The notes below the pieces were generated by a model, which was given only the letters and a program-made list of their open reading frames with translations, did not search any database and was not told the origin of the DNA. From UBA6663 sp044226485 (GTDB taxonomy: Bacteria > Chloroflexota > Anaerolineae > Anaerolineales > UBA6663), in NCBI GenBank assembly GCA_044226485.1, contig JBGAGY010000004.1, positions 496,001 to 560,000 of the forward strand: 64,000 nt of DNA, in the 5' to 3' direction. Below, one piece after another: positions 51,180-59,392 of the stretch. The translations under genes and the position numbers were made by a program. Each line of letters opens with the position of its first letter. Position 1 is the first letter of the stretch.

Positions 51180-52505
51180 TCAACGGGCCACCAGCTTATA
51201 GATGACGCCGTCGTGATCGATCAAGTACAACTCGCCTTCGCGATCTTGAGCAAATGAACTCAGGCTGATACCCGCGTCGCCGAACAGGCGGTTCTCCCAG
51301 GTCGCGCCGCCGTCTTCAGACCAGGCCGCCCAGACATGGCCGCTGCAGAAGTCGCCGTAGAAGTACGCGCCGTTCAAGGCCGGCAACGCCTGCCCACGAT
51401 ACACATAGCCACCGGTCACCGAGCAGCCCTGGTCGTGATGATATTCCAGGATCGGAAAAACAGGGTCGACGTTGGGATGCGATGTATCGGCGTAGGTCGC
51501 AGAGCCTTCGTAGGCGCGCCAGCCGAGGTTGCGACCGCCGGCCTGCCCGGCCGGCAGGAAGTCGATCTCCTCGATATCGTTCTGGCCCACATCGCCGATC
51601 CACAGGTCGCCTGTGGCGCGATCGAACGAGAAACGCCATGGGTTCCGCACCCCGTAGACCCAGATCTCGGGCCGGCCGCCGCCTTGAGCGAAAGGGTTGT
51701 CCGGGGGGATCGCGATCTTGTCGCCGCTCACATCAAGGCGCAGGATCTTGCCCAGCAGTTCGTCGAGGTTCTGCGCGCGATCTTCGGGGTCGCCACCTGC
51801 GCCACCATCGCCGAGGCCGGCGTACAGATAGCCGTCGGGTCCGAAGAGGATGTCGCCGCCGTTGTGGTTGCCGTACGGATCGTCGACGGCCAGCAGGATC
51901 TGCTCGCTGTCCGGGTCGGCGACGTCGGCGGCCGGGTCGGCCTGAAAGCGCGAGAGCGTGTTCTTGCCGGCATCCTCCGAGGTGTAGTAGACGTAGAAAC
52001 GCCCGCTCTGAGCAAAGTCGGGGCTGAAGGCCAGACCCAGCAGACCCTGCTCGTTCTCAGAGTCGGTAACCCGATCCTGCAAATCGAGATAAGGCTCGTC
52101 GAGCAGTTTTCCGTCTCGCAGCACGCTGATCAGCCCGCGCTGCTCGACGATGAACATCCGGTCAGTGCCGTCGTCGGCGTAGGTCAGCACGACGGGCCGC
52201 GTGAGGCCGCTAACCACTTCTTGCAGCGCGTATTGATCCAACGACAGTTGCGAGGCATCGGGTGTCGAGGCCGGCACGTCGGTCGGCGGCACAATGGTCA
52301 CGGTGGGCGCCGCGGTCGCCGCGGCTGTCTCGGTCGGCGCTTCGGCCAACTCGGTGTCGGTCGGGGCCGTCGTCGCTGTGGCAGCCGGCACGGCTGTGAC
52401 GCGCGCGATGGTTGGGGCCGCGGCGGGCTGCGTGGAACCCGGCGCACAGGCGGCGAGGACGAGGGCCAGCGTCGGAAGGATCAGGCGTCGGTCGCGTTGC
52501 GTCAT
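51180..52505 (-). CDS. PQQ-dependent sugar dehydrogenase-like lipoprotein
   Basis: The protein has 441 residues. The lipobox LAAC gives Cys20, and a Thr/Pro/Ala linker runs to about 88. The six-bladed propeller of the glucose/sorbosone dehydrogenase family follows: LTRPVVLTYADDGTDRMFIV, EQGLLGLAFSPDF, NHNGGDILFGPDGYLYAGLG and NPWRFSFDRATGDLWIGDVG. The NHNGG histidine and the Asp in GDGGAGGDPED match PQQ/Ca2+ site regions. It would oxidise aldose sugars outside the membrane and pass electrons to the respiratory chain. GGAGTTACCG precedes the ATG. Confidence 0.9.
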   Translation of the reverse strand: MTQRDRRLILPTLALVLAACAPGSTQPAAAPTIARVTAVPAATATTAPTDTELAEAPTETAAATAAPTVTIVPPTDVPASTPDASQLSLDQYALQEVVSGLTRPVVLTYADDGTDRMFIVEQRGLISVLRDGKLLDEPYLDLQDRVTDSENEQGLLGLAFSPDFAQSGRFYVYYTSEDAGKNTLSRFQADPAADVADPDSEQILLAVDDPYGNHNGGDILFGPDGYLYAGLGDGGAGGDPEDRAQNLDELLGKILRLDVSGDKIAIPPDNPFAQGGGRPEIWVYGVRNPWRFSFDRATGDLWIGDVGQNDIEEIDFLPAGQAGGRNLGWRAYEGSATYADTSHPNVDPVFPILEYHHDQGCSVTGGYVYRGQALPALNGAYFYGDFCSGHVWAAWSEDGGATWENRLFGDAGISLSSFAQDREGELYLIDHDGVIYKLVAR

Positions 52506-52741
52506 CGGTAACTCCCTGAAAGCGCGCCGGAGGCGCGTTGCATGTCAGCTAAACGTATCGAACCGGTCTTAACGATTTCTGAGCCCCTGGCGCGCACAAA
52601 AGGCCGGAGGCTTTGCCGCGCAGGCACTGTCTCACAGGTTCGGGTCAGCCAGGGGAAGGCGCCCTCGCCTCTCCCCACCACGGAGCCGCGTGATCGGTGC
52701 AATCTGGGCGAGGCTCCCCGAACGCCAGCACCCCTCGGCCG
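52506..52741. other. Gap between murJ and the sugar dehydrogenase
   Basis: Nothing certain is visible. It lies downstream of the murJ stop (minus strand) and upstream of the dehydrogenase ATG, so it should contain the dehydrogenase promoter; no good hexamer pair was found. Confidence 0.3.
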
Positions 52742-54115
52742 TCACAGAATGCCGCGCCGGCGCAGGAGCAACGCCTGCAGGCCGGCTTCGACCGTGAACG
52801 AAAGGCTGTTGGCCAGCGCCAGAGCCGCGAAGCCGAAGGTCGGCGTCAGGGTCCAGCCGAGCACGGCAAAGATCGCCAGGTTGACAGCCGCCGTCAACAG
52901 CGGCGTGCGAGCGTCTCGATACGCATAGAACGTGCGCGTCGTCGCTTCTTTCAGGCTGTGCCCGACAAGACCAAGGAGGTAGGCCTGCGTCGCGATCGTG
53001 ACGAGGCCAGCGCGAGTTTCGAACACGACGTCCGCGACCCAGGGAACGAGCACGATCCCCAGCACGGCGAGCGGCACCGTCAGCAGCAGCAGGATCCAGA
53101 GCGCCCGGCGCAGCACGCGCGTCAGCTCGCCATGTTGACCGCGCGCGACGAGCTCCGACAGGGCCGGGAGGATGGCGACGCCAAGCGCCGTTCCGATCAG
53201 GGTCTCGGGGATCTGCTGGATGCGCCAGCCGAAACTCAAGGCCGAAATGGCGCCCTCCTGAAGGCCTGAGGCGATGTTGTCGTTGACGATGAAGACGGCG
53301 CTGACGCACGCCATCGTCAACACGCGCGGCCCCATCAGCGTCAGCATCTCGCGCATGTCGGGTCTTTCGAGACCGAAGCCGCGCGTCCAGCGGAAGCCGA
53401 AACGCAACAGGCCCGGCACCTGGATCGCGAGGTGCAGCGCCGCCCCGAGCACGACGCCCCAGGCCAGGCCGAACACGCCCAGGTCGGGCGTCACGGCCGC
53501 CAGCGCGCGCAGCGGCGGCTCGACAAGCGCGCCGACCACCGCCATGCGGCCGAGCGAGTCGGCCAGCGCGCCTGTCGGCCCCAGCACGACGAGGCCGATC
53601 ATCTGGCCAAAGCTGTACATCATCGGCGCGAGCCCGGGGAGGATGAAGTGCTGATGCGCCTGGAGCGATCCTGACACCAGACCGCTGATCGAGAAGATCA
53701 GCAGCGCTGCAAGGTTGAGGCGCATCAGGTTCACGGTCAGCGCCTGTTGCGCGGCGTCGAAATCCGGCGCGACCACATTGGCGACCAGCCATGGCGCGAA
53801 GAGGAAGATGAGCAGCGCCAGTGCGGCAGTCACAAGGAAGGCGAAGTTCGCGATCTGCGAGAACAGGCGCCAGATGCCGGGCCGTCCCTCACGCTCGAGC
53901 GCCTGCCGCAGCAACGGGATCATGGCCAGGTTGAGCGCCCCGCCCGATATCAAAAGGAAGAGCGTGTCCGGAAGGTTGTTGGCCGCGTTGTATGCGTCGA
54001 GCGCCGAGCCGACTCCGTACGCGCGCGCCACAAGGAACTGCACGCCCAGGCTGACGACTTTGTCGAGTGCAAACAACGCGCTGACCAGAAGCGAGGCTTT
54101 GAGAAGCGAACGCAT
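52742..54115 (-). CDS. murJ: MurJ/MviN-family lipid II flippase
   Basis: The protein has 457 residues and about 13-14 helices. It begins MRSLLKASLLVSALFALDKV, then VARAYGVGSALDAYNAANNLPD, the first-helix and loop pattern of MviN/MurJ (AxxxGxxxxxDAYxxAxxxP), and ALNLAMIPLLRQALEREG. Arg/Lys residues line the predicted central cavity. MurJ flips lipid II for peptidoglycan synthesis. It is slightly short (E. coli has 511) because helices beyond the fourteenth are missing. It is divergent from the secreted coiled-coil gene at 54235, and with the class A PBP at 59393 it argues for a normal murein wall. Confidence 0.9.
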   Translation of the reverse strand: MRSLLKASLLVSALFALDKVVSLGVQFLVARAYGVGSALDAYNAANNLPDTLFLLISGGALNLAMIPLLRQALEREGRPGIWRLFSQIANFAFLVTAALALLIFLFAPWLVANVVAPDFDAAQQALTVNLMRLNLAALLIFSISGLVSGSLQAHQHFILPGLAPMMYSFGQMIGLVVLGPTGALADSLGRMAVVGALVEPPLRALAAVTPDLGVFGLAWGVVLGAALHLAIQVPGLLRFGFRWTRGFGLERPDMREMLTLMGPRVLTMACVSAVFIVNDNIASGLQEGAISALSFGWRIQQIPETLIGTALGVAILPALSELVARGQHGELTRVLRRALWILLLLTVPLAVLGIVLVPWVADVVFETRAGLVTIATQAYLLGLVGHSLKEATTRTFYAYRDARTPLLTAAVNLAIFAVLGWTLTPTFGFAALALANSLSFTVEAGLQALLLRRRGIL

Positions 54116-54234
54116 TATGAAAACTCTACTCCGATCGTCCCAGCAGTTTACACGCCTATTACAAACTATCGGAACGGCGCTGACAGCCCTACATTAACCT
54201 GCGTGCAAGGTCGCAAACAACGGAGCACACACGC

Positions 54235-54777
54235 ATGAACATCCACACTTTCTCCCGCAAGCTTATCGCCGGTTTGATGACGGGCGCATTGGCCGTCAGC
54301 CTGGCTGTCGTGAACGTCAGCCCGGTCTTCGCGCAGGGCAACGGCCCGACGGCCACCGAGTCCCGCCCTGAGATCCGCCAGCAGCGCATCGAGCGCCTGT
54401 ACCAGCGCACGCTCAACTGGCGCGACTTGCAGACCGACAACCTGGCGCGCGCCAACGAGGGCGCGACGCGGACGCAATCGTACATCGACGAGAAGAAGGC
54501 CGCCGGCCTCGACACGAGCAGCCTCGAGGCCGCACTGGCCTCGTACAAGACCCAGATCGCCGAGGCTCAGACCTTCCACGACCAGGCCGTCGGCGTCCTG
54601 GCCACGCACAGCGGTTTCGACGACGCCGGCACGATGACGGACATCACGGCCGCACGGGTCACGATCGCCGACGCCGCCAGTGACCTGGGCCAGGCGCGCG
54701 TTCGCCTGGTCAACGCCGCCTTCAATCTGCGGCAGGCCATCAAGGACTTCCGCCAGGCCAACGGCCTGACTCACTGA
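54235..54777 (+). CDS. Secreted helical protein, function unknown
   Basis: The protein has 180 residues with a signal peptide ending about at VFAQ (33) and a helical, coiled-coil-prone mature part (RQQRIERLYQRTLNWRDLQT, then ARANEGATRTQSYIDEKKA, and repeated Ala-rich heptads). It resembles small periplasmic helical proteins of unknown role. No cysteine is present. It has a leader of about 120 nt, divergent from murJ, and is followed after 62 nt by a lipoprotein gene in the same orientation. Confidence 0.72.
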   Translation: MNIHTFSRKLIAGLMTGALAVSLAVVNVSPVFAQGNGPTATESRPEIRQQRIERLYQRTLNWRDLQTDNLARANEGATRTQSYIDEKKAAGLDTSSLEAALASYKTQIAEAQTFHDQAVGVLATHSGFDDAGTMTDITAARVTIADAASDLGQARVRLVNAAFNLRQAIKDFRQANGLTH

Positions 54778-54839
54778 AGATGACCGCGGACGGCGGCCTG
54801 CGATCCGCCGTCCGCGCTCGCCGTACAAGGATCACCACG

Positions 54840-55223
54840 ATGTTGACACGTTCACGGGGATTGATGCTCGTCGCTGCTCTGACGGCCACTGCCTTGCTCG
54901 CCGGCTGTGGACGGCTCCGCCCGGACCGCGACGGCGGGAACGACAACCCGGCTGCGCCGACCTTCACCGCAGTGGCGCCGCCGGCCACCGAACCCCCGGC
55001 GCAGCCCACGACGGTCGTTGAGCCCACGGCCACCGCCGCGGCCACCGCGACGGCCCTGCCCCAACCGACGGCCACGCCGCTGCCGACCGAAACGATGTCG
55101 GCACCCACGGCCACCGTTCAGGTCAGCGACACGAGCGGCAACGCGCTCGACACCTTCCTCGGCGGTCTGGGCAATCCCGCCGACGACCCGACCATCGTGA
55201 CGGAACTTCAACAGATCCCGTAG
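54840..55223 (+). CDS. Small lipoprotein with Pro/Thr linker
   Basis: The protein has 127 residues with the lipobox LLAGC (Cys23), a Pro/Thr/Ala-rich stretch to about 95, and a short tail VSDTSGNALDTFLGGLGNPA. There is no folded domain to name; it could be a tether for another wall component. The start at 54840 follows AAGGATCACCACG; the upstream ATG at 54780 would put 20 Arg-rich residues before the signal and is unlikely. A GC-rich palindrome (GCGGACGGCGG and complement, 54784-54814) precedes it. Confidence 0.7.
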   Translation: MLTRSRGLMLVAALTATALLAGCGRLRPDRDGGNDNPAAPTFTAVAPPATEPPAQPTTVVEPTATAAATATALPQPTATPLPTETMSAPTATVQVSDTSGNALDTFLGGLGNPADDPTIVTELQQIP

Positions 55224-55250
55224 CGCGACAGAGCTTGCGGGACGACGATG

Positions 55251-55282
55251 GACGAAGGTTGAACGGCCGTTCAACCTTCGTC
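55251..55282. repeat. Dispersed palindrome, copy 5 (perfect)
   Basis: A perfect 32-bp palindrome with core GGTTGAACGGCCGTTCAACC, flanked on the right by TTCGTC heptamers to about 55300. It lies 27 nt after the lipoprotein stop and 37 nt before the convergent stop at 55319, so it can serve both genes as a terminator. Confidence 0.8.
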
Positions 55283-55318
55283 CTTCGTCTTTCGTCCTTC
55301 GTCAGCCTGCTCGCGCCC

Positions 55319-55858
55319 TCAAGGCATCCACGCCAGCTGCCACCAGGGCGTCTCGAGGCCGGTCAGCGACGGGCAGCCTGGGTAGTCGAGGAAGCATTGG
55401 TGGATGCCAAGCGCGGTCGTCATGCCCCAGAAGTTGAGTGACGCGTGGTAAGCGAAGACGTAGGTCGCGATGCCGGCGACCACCAGCACGACCCAGGCTG
55501 AGGCTCGACGATCCTGAAAACGTTGATAGATCAGACCGCCCAGGAACGCGATCGCCACACTCGAGAAGATGAACGGGGTTTTGTAGACCGTCGTGATCTC
55601 GTCGAAGACGCCCACCAACAGCATCGGAAAGAAGCTATAGATGGCGTGGGCGAGCGTCATCCAGCGACGCCACAGGGCAATCGCGACGATGAGAACGGCC
55701 GCGAGGAGGCAGGCAAGGGCCGTCTCGTAGGACACCGGAGGTTTTGGAAAGCCCTCGAAGGAAGCCGCCACCGCGACGAGCACGAGCGGCAAATGAGCAA
55801 GCGCTGACGCGGGGAACGCCAATGGCGGCGCGGGCTGAATACGGGTCGTGGTCACCAC
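55319..55858 (-). CDS. Small membrane protein of unknown function
   Basis: The protein has 179 residues and four predicted helices (about 20-35, 45-62, 70-90, 93-110), followed by an extracytoplasmic loop with FAYHASLNFWGMTT and two Cys (QCFLDYPGCP). GTG at 55858 is the best start because AGGAGGTCGACG lies directly before it. A disulfide in the last loop is possible. I do not recognise the family. It shares its strand with the DUF4013 gene upstream (43-nt gap). Confidence 0.65.
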   Translation of the reverse strand: MVTTTRIQPAPPLAFPASALAHLPLVLVAVAASFEGFPKPPVSYETALACLLAAVLIVAIALWRRWMTLAHAIYSFFPMLLVGVFDEITTVYKTPFIFSSVAIAFLGGLIYQRFQDRRASAWVVLVVAGIATYVFAYHASLNFWGMTTALGIHQCFLDYPGCPSLTGLETPWWQLAWMP

Positions 55859-55901
55859 CGTCGACCTCCTGTGATATCGCCGCTGATCGGCGCGGACGAC
55901 G

Positions 55902-56693
55902 TCAAATGGCCGGGTCGCCCGAAGGCTCCGGCGTCACAACGACAGGCGACGTCGTGGCGCGTTGAGCATAGAAGCGCCCAAACGTCACGGCGCCGATCGT
56001 GAGCACATAGAACGTCGCGGGAGCGATGAAGAACATCGCCACCACACATAGGATCCAGGTGAAGTAGATCAGCATGTAGCCGAGGTACGCGAAGCCGAAC
56101 AGGCCCATCACCACCACCCAGGCGGCGATATAGGCCCAGCCTCGCTCGCGGATCAGGCGCCAGATCGCGCGCACCTGAAACGCGTCGCCGAGGTTGCCGC
56201 TCTCGGCCAGGCGGGCGAGCGCGGCCGGCAGCGGGATCGTGCCCAAAAACGAGAGGAAGAATCCCACCGACAATCCGATGAACATCAGGGCCATGCCGCC
56301 AAAGAGGGTGAGGAGCAGCCAGGCGGGTACGTCGGAACCGTGGCCGCGCTGCGCTTGAAGCGTGATCATCGACACGGGCCCGGCCACGATGTACGCCATG
56401 AACCCGGCCATCATCGCCAACGTGCCGGGCAGCAAATACACAAAACCCACGACGAGCGCCTTCAGCCCGTCGATGAAGAATTCACCCCACGCATCCCAGG
56501 CCGGCAGTTCGCGCAGTTCGCCGCGGATAGAGCCGCGCATCACGCGCAACATATAGCCGTAGACCACGATGGCCGGCAGGATCGGGATGATCATGCCGAC
56601 CAGCAAGAGCCCGCTTCCGGCCAAAAAGCGATTCCGATTCGGTCCTGCAGTGAACGGGAATCGCAACAGCGCGCTCAGTCCGTCAAGATCCAC
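55902..56693 (-). CDS. DUF4013 membrane protein, second copy
   Basis: The protein has about 263 residues in the same family as the gene at 16078, with five to six helices. The family mark sits near the start (LPAIVVYGYMLRVMRGSIRG, followed by ELRELPAWDAWGEFFIDGLK, equal to the GYGxxI...LPDW loop). The start is uncertain: the frame is open to 56828 but the extra residues look like noise, and I favour the GTG at 56693. The C-terminal tail (VVVTPEPSGDPAI) is Pro-rich. The function is unknown; the family has been linked to membrane organisation only by annotation. Confidence 0.72.
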   Translation of the reverse strand: MDLDGLSALLRFPFTAGPNRNRFLAGSGLLLVGMIIPILPAIVVYGYMLRVMRGSIRGELRELPAWDAWGEFFIDGLKALVVGFVYLLPGTLAMMAGFMAYIVAGPVSMITLQAQRGHGSDVPAWLLLTLFGGMALMFIGLSVGFFLSFLGTIPLPAALARLAESGNLGDAFQVRAIWRLIRERGWAYIAAWVVVMGLFGFAYLGYMLIYFTWILCVVAMFFIAPATFYVLTIGAVTFGRFYAQRATTSPVVVTPEPSGDPAI

Positions 56694-56787
56694 CCACTCA
56701 CGATGTAGATCAGAAGGTCCTGATCTGACGCGCCAGATCAGGACCCTTCCAGCCCCTCCCGTCCGCTTTCCCCTCCGCCCTGGAGCT

Positions 56788-58134
56788 CTAGGGCGTCGCG
56801 CCGAGACGGGCCAGGCCGTCGGTCGCAAGCTTGTAGCCGGGGCGCTTCTCGAGCGCGGTGCGATAGTCGGTGACGGCTTCCGTGAACATCCCGAGCGCCT
56901 CGTATGCCTGACCCCGCCAGTAGTAGGCCTCCTCGAGGCCGGGGTTCGGCGTCGCTTTGATCGCCGCCGTCGCCAGATCGATCACTTCCTGATAGCGGCC
57001 CGTGAAGTAGTAGGCGCGATACGGTCCGAACTGATACCAGAGCATGCGATACGGCAGGCCGTATTCGCGCGCCTTGTCGTAAGCCTGGGCCGCTCCGGCG
57101 TAATCCTGCATGTAGTGGAGGTTGGTGCCGACGTTGAACCACGCGAACGCCAGATCCTGACCTTTGAGGGTCGGGTCCTGAGTGTCGGCGCGAGCGCGAT
57201 CGAGCGCTTCTCGATAGTTCACGTCGAGATCGACGGCGTCGCCGAGCATCTGCACGACCTGCGCTTCGCGCTCTGCTGATTGCGGGAACACGATCGTGTA
57301 GTTGTAGTTGAACGAGCGCCACAGCCCCATGAGTTCGTCGTAGCCCATGGTCTTGTTCGCGCCGCGGAACGTGTCCTGGATGGTGAAGACGCGTTTGCTG
57401 TCGTCGTAACCGCTGAACACCGAATAGTGGCCGAACCAGCCTTCGCAACGCGAGCCCTCATCCGGGCCGCATTGCAGGCCCTTCTCGATCAGCACCGGAT
57501 AGCCCGCTGCAATGAAGCGTTTGACGAGCTCGACAGTGCCGTTGTTGCGGATGTAGGCGTTGAAGCCGATCTCTGAGACGAAGTTGTAGATCTCGATCGG
57601 CGAGACGTTCTTGTCCTGCTTGTTGGGCTTCATCACTGCGGCCGTGTCGTCCTGAGTGCCCTGCCAGCCCCAATAGCTGAGATCGACGGCCAGCGAAGCC
57701 GGCCCGCAGTTGTTGTACTTCTGCGCCTCCCAGCGGAAGCCGGTGAGCTCCGCCTGAGGCGGCAGCGGCGTCGGCGATGGGCTCGGCGTGGGCGTCAGCG
57801 TCGGCGTCGACGTCGGCCCGAGCGTGGGGCTGGCGGTGGCGGCCGGGCGGACGGTGGCCGTGGCAATGCCGCCGGCGAGATCGCCTTCGAGCACAGGCTC
57901 GACGCCGGGCGTGATGGCAGCGAGGGCCGTCGTGCCGGCCGCGGCGGTGGGCAGGGTATCGGCCTGCGGGTTGGCCACGGCGTAGATCTGGGCCTCCACC
58001 TGCTGGACACGGAAGAACACCGAGTCGTTGGTCTGATACAGATACAGCCCGACCACAGAACCGATCAGGAGGACGCCGATCAAGAGCGCCGTGATCGCCA
58101 GGGGCCAGGGAGCGGGAACTCGTCTTTTGCGCAT
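56788..58134 (-). CDS. C39-like peptidase with TPR region
   Basis: The protein has 448 residues: a signal-anchor helix (13-31), a Thr/Pro linker (60-125), a C39-like (Peptidase_C39_2) domain with NNCGPASLAV (Cys143), WFGHYSVFSGY (His236) and QDTFRG (Asp254), then four TPRs from about residue 300 (FAWFNVGTNLHYMQDYAGAA and AYYWRGQAYEALGMFTEAV). The triad is complete. These peptidases cut after double-Gly leader motifs or act on wall-linked peptides; no bacteriocin gene is seen. It is divergent from the methyltransferase. A TAGAAT lies 10 nt before the ATG. Confidence 0.87.
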   Translation of the reverse strand: MRKRRVPAPWPLAITALLIGVLLIGSVVGLYLYQTNDSVFFRVQQVEAQIYAVANPQADTLPTAAAGTTALAAITPGVEPVLEGDLAGGIATATVRPAATASPTLGPTSTPTLTPTPSPSPTPLPPQAELTGFRWEAQKYNNCGPASLAVDLSYWGWQGTQDDTAAVMKPNKQDKNVSPIEIYNFVSEIGFNAYIRNNGTVELVKRFIAAGYPVLIEKGLQCGPDEGSRCEGWFGHYSVFSGYDDSKRVFTIQDTFRGANKTMGYDELMGLWRSFNYNYTIVFPQSAEREAQVVQMLGDAVDLDVNYREALDRARADTQDPTLKGQDLAFAWFNVGTNLHYMQDYAGAAQAYDKAREYGLPYRMLWYQFGPYRAYYFTGRYQEVIDLATAAIKATPNPGLEEAYYWRGQAYEALGMFTEAVTDYRTALEKRPGYKLATDGLARLGATP

Positions 58135-58144
58135 AGGACCGAAG

Positions 58145-58150
58145 ATTCTA
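58145..58150 (-). promoter_or_regulatory. -10 box at the C39 peptidase start
   Basis: TAGAAT on the minus strand begins 16 nt before the ATG at 58134, leaving 10 nt between. There is no ribosome site, which suggests a very short or no leader. Confidence 0.5.
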
Positions 58151-58311
58151 CCGCCGGTTCCCCAGGCTGGGTAGGAGCGCCCGGACGGCGGCGCCGGCGG
58201 GCCGACCTGGCCGGTCGGAGGGCGCCACCACAGATGTCGCGCCAGAACCCGCGCCGTTCGCTCGCGCAGGCAGACCGCCACGCTCCCGTCGCCCCGCTCG
58301 CCCCTTGCTTC

Positions 58312-58317
58312 TATAAT
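58312..58317 (+). promoter_or_regulatory. -10 box, leaderless arrangement
   Basis: A perfect TATAAT ends exactly 6 nt before the ATG of the methyltransferase gene at 58324 (spacer GCCCAA). Transcription should begin at or next to the A of ATG. Confidence 0.65.
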
Positions 58318-58323
58318 GCCCAA

Positions 58324-59064
58324 ATGCCTTCCGACAAGGCCGCCGAACGCGGCGAACCCAGTTACGTGTGGCGCGCCGGCCAGGACCGTCGGCTGGCCAT
58401 GATCCGCGCCGCGCTGCCGACCGGCTTCGGGCCGACCAGCCGCATCCTCGACGACGGCTCGGGGCTCGGGCTCTACGTGCTCAAGCTCCTGGCCGACACA
58501 CCGCGCAGCTTTGGGCTCGAGTACGAACGCGAGCGCGCGGCGGAGGGCGCTCAGCGCTTCGGCCTGAGCCTGCTGGTCAACGGCGCCGGCGAACGCCTGC
58601 CTTACGCCGATGCCAGCTTCGACGCCGTCCTCTCCAATGAGGTGATCGAGCACGTCCAGGACGATCGTGCGGCAGTGGCCGAAATCGCCCGTGTGTTGCG
58701 GCCCGGTGGCCGCCTGTTGTTGTTCTGTCCGAATCGCTGGTATCCCGTCGAGCAGCACGGCATCTACTGGCGCGGCCGCTACATCTTCGGCAACATCCCG
58801 CTCGTCAACTATCTGCCGGATCCGCTGCGCCATCGCCTCGCTCCCCACGTCCGCGCATACACCGGCCACGGCCTGCGCCGCCTCCTCGCCGGGCTGCATC
58901 TGCGCGTCGTCACGCACACCCGCATCTTCGGCGCCTACGACAACCTCATCCATCGCTTCGGCTCCATCGGGCGCCTGTTGCGTGCGGGTCTGCACGGCGC
59001 GGAATCGACGCCGTTCAACGTGGTCGGCCTGTCGCATTGGTTGGTCGCGGAACGCGTGGGTTGA
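58324..59064 (+). CDS. Class I SAM methyltransferase
   Basis: The protein has 246 residues. Motif I is RILDDGSGLGLYVLKL with a Gly-Ser-Gly core, then SFGLEYERERAAEGA, the post-I acidic block, and YADASFDAVLSNEVIEHV with the DxxxxNEVIEHV pattern of ubiquinone/cell-wall-type methyltransferases. RPGGRLLLFCPN follows. The substrate may be a lipid-linked sugar or a quinone; the neighbourhood of the class A PBP hints at envelope glycan but does not prove it. Its start is set by TATAAT 6 nt upstream and no other in-frame ATG. The tandem 14-nt array follows its stop. Confidence 0.87.
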   Translation: MPSDKAAERGEPSYVWRAGQDRRLAMIRAALPTGFGPTSRILDDGSGLGLYVLKLLADTPRSFGLEYERERAAEGAQRFGLSLLVNGAGERLPYADASFDAVLSNEVIEHVQDDRAAVAEIARVLRPGGRLLLFCPNRWYPVEQHGIYWRGRYIFGNIPLVNYLPDPLRHRLAPHVRAYTGHGLRRLLAGLHLRVVTHTRIFGAYDNLIHRFGSIGRLLRAGLHGAESTPFNVVGLSHWLVAERVG

Positions 59065-59075
59065 CGTCGCGGGTC

Positions 59076-59145
59076 GGGCGACGGGTGTCGGGCGACGGGT
59101 GTCGGGCGACGGGTGTCGGGCGACGGGTGTCGGGCGACGGGTGTC
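59076..59145. repeat. 14-nt tandem repeat, five exact copies
   Basis: Five identical GGGCGACGGGTGTC units, starting 12 nt past the methyltransferase stop, followed by a truncated unit. Confidence 0.9.
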
Positions 59146-59256
59146 GGGTGTCGCATGGCGGGCGACGCATGCGTCGCCCCTACGACGACGAATGGCCGCG
59201 GCGGGCGGGGCGATGGTGGCGCGCGCATATCGGATCCGACACCCTCGGTCGCCGCG

Positions 59257-59355
59257 CCTCGCACTTCGCTCTTCGCGCCTCGCCCTTCGCGCCTCGCACT
59301 TCGCTCTTCGCGCCTCGCCCTTCGCGCCTCGCCCCTCGCCTTTCGCCCTTCGCCC
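59257..59355. repeat. Heptamer repeat tract (YYTCGCN)
   Basis: About fourteen 7-nt units, for example CCTCGCA, CTTCGCT, CTTCGCG and CCTCGCC, occur in near-perfect register. They share the TCG core and period with the TTCGTC heptamers of the palindrome family. Confidence 0.85.
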
Positions 59356-59380
59356 CAATGGCGCCGATCCTTGCGGGAGA

Positions 59381-59386
59381 TAGAAT
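59381..59386 (+). promoter_or_regulatory. -10 box, leaderless arrangement, PBP gene
   Basis: TAGAAT ends 6 nt before the ATG at 59393 (spacer AGCCAG), the same geometry as the methyltransferase. There is no Shine-Dalgarno sequence. Confidence 0.6.
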
Positions 59387-59392
59387 AGCCAG

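Larger units (their letters stand above)
59065..59392. other. Repeat-filled interval between methyltransferase and PBP
   Basis: The whole interval is low-complexity. It contains the 14-nt tandem array (59076-59145), an ATGCGTCGCC palindrome at about 59160-59178, a short unique stretch (59179-59256), and the heptamer tract (59257-59355). It ends with the PBP -10 (59381-59386). No gene fits. Confidence 0.7.
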
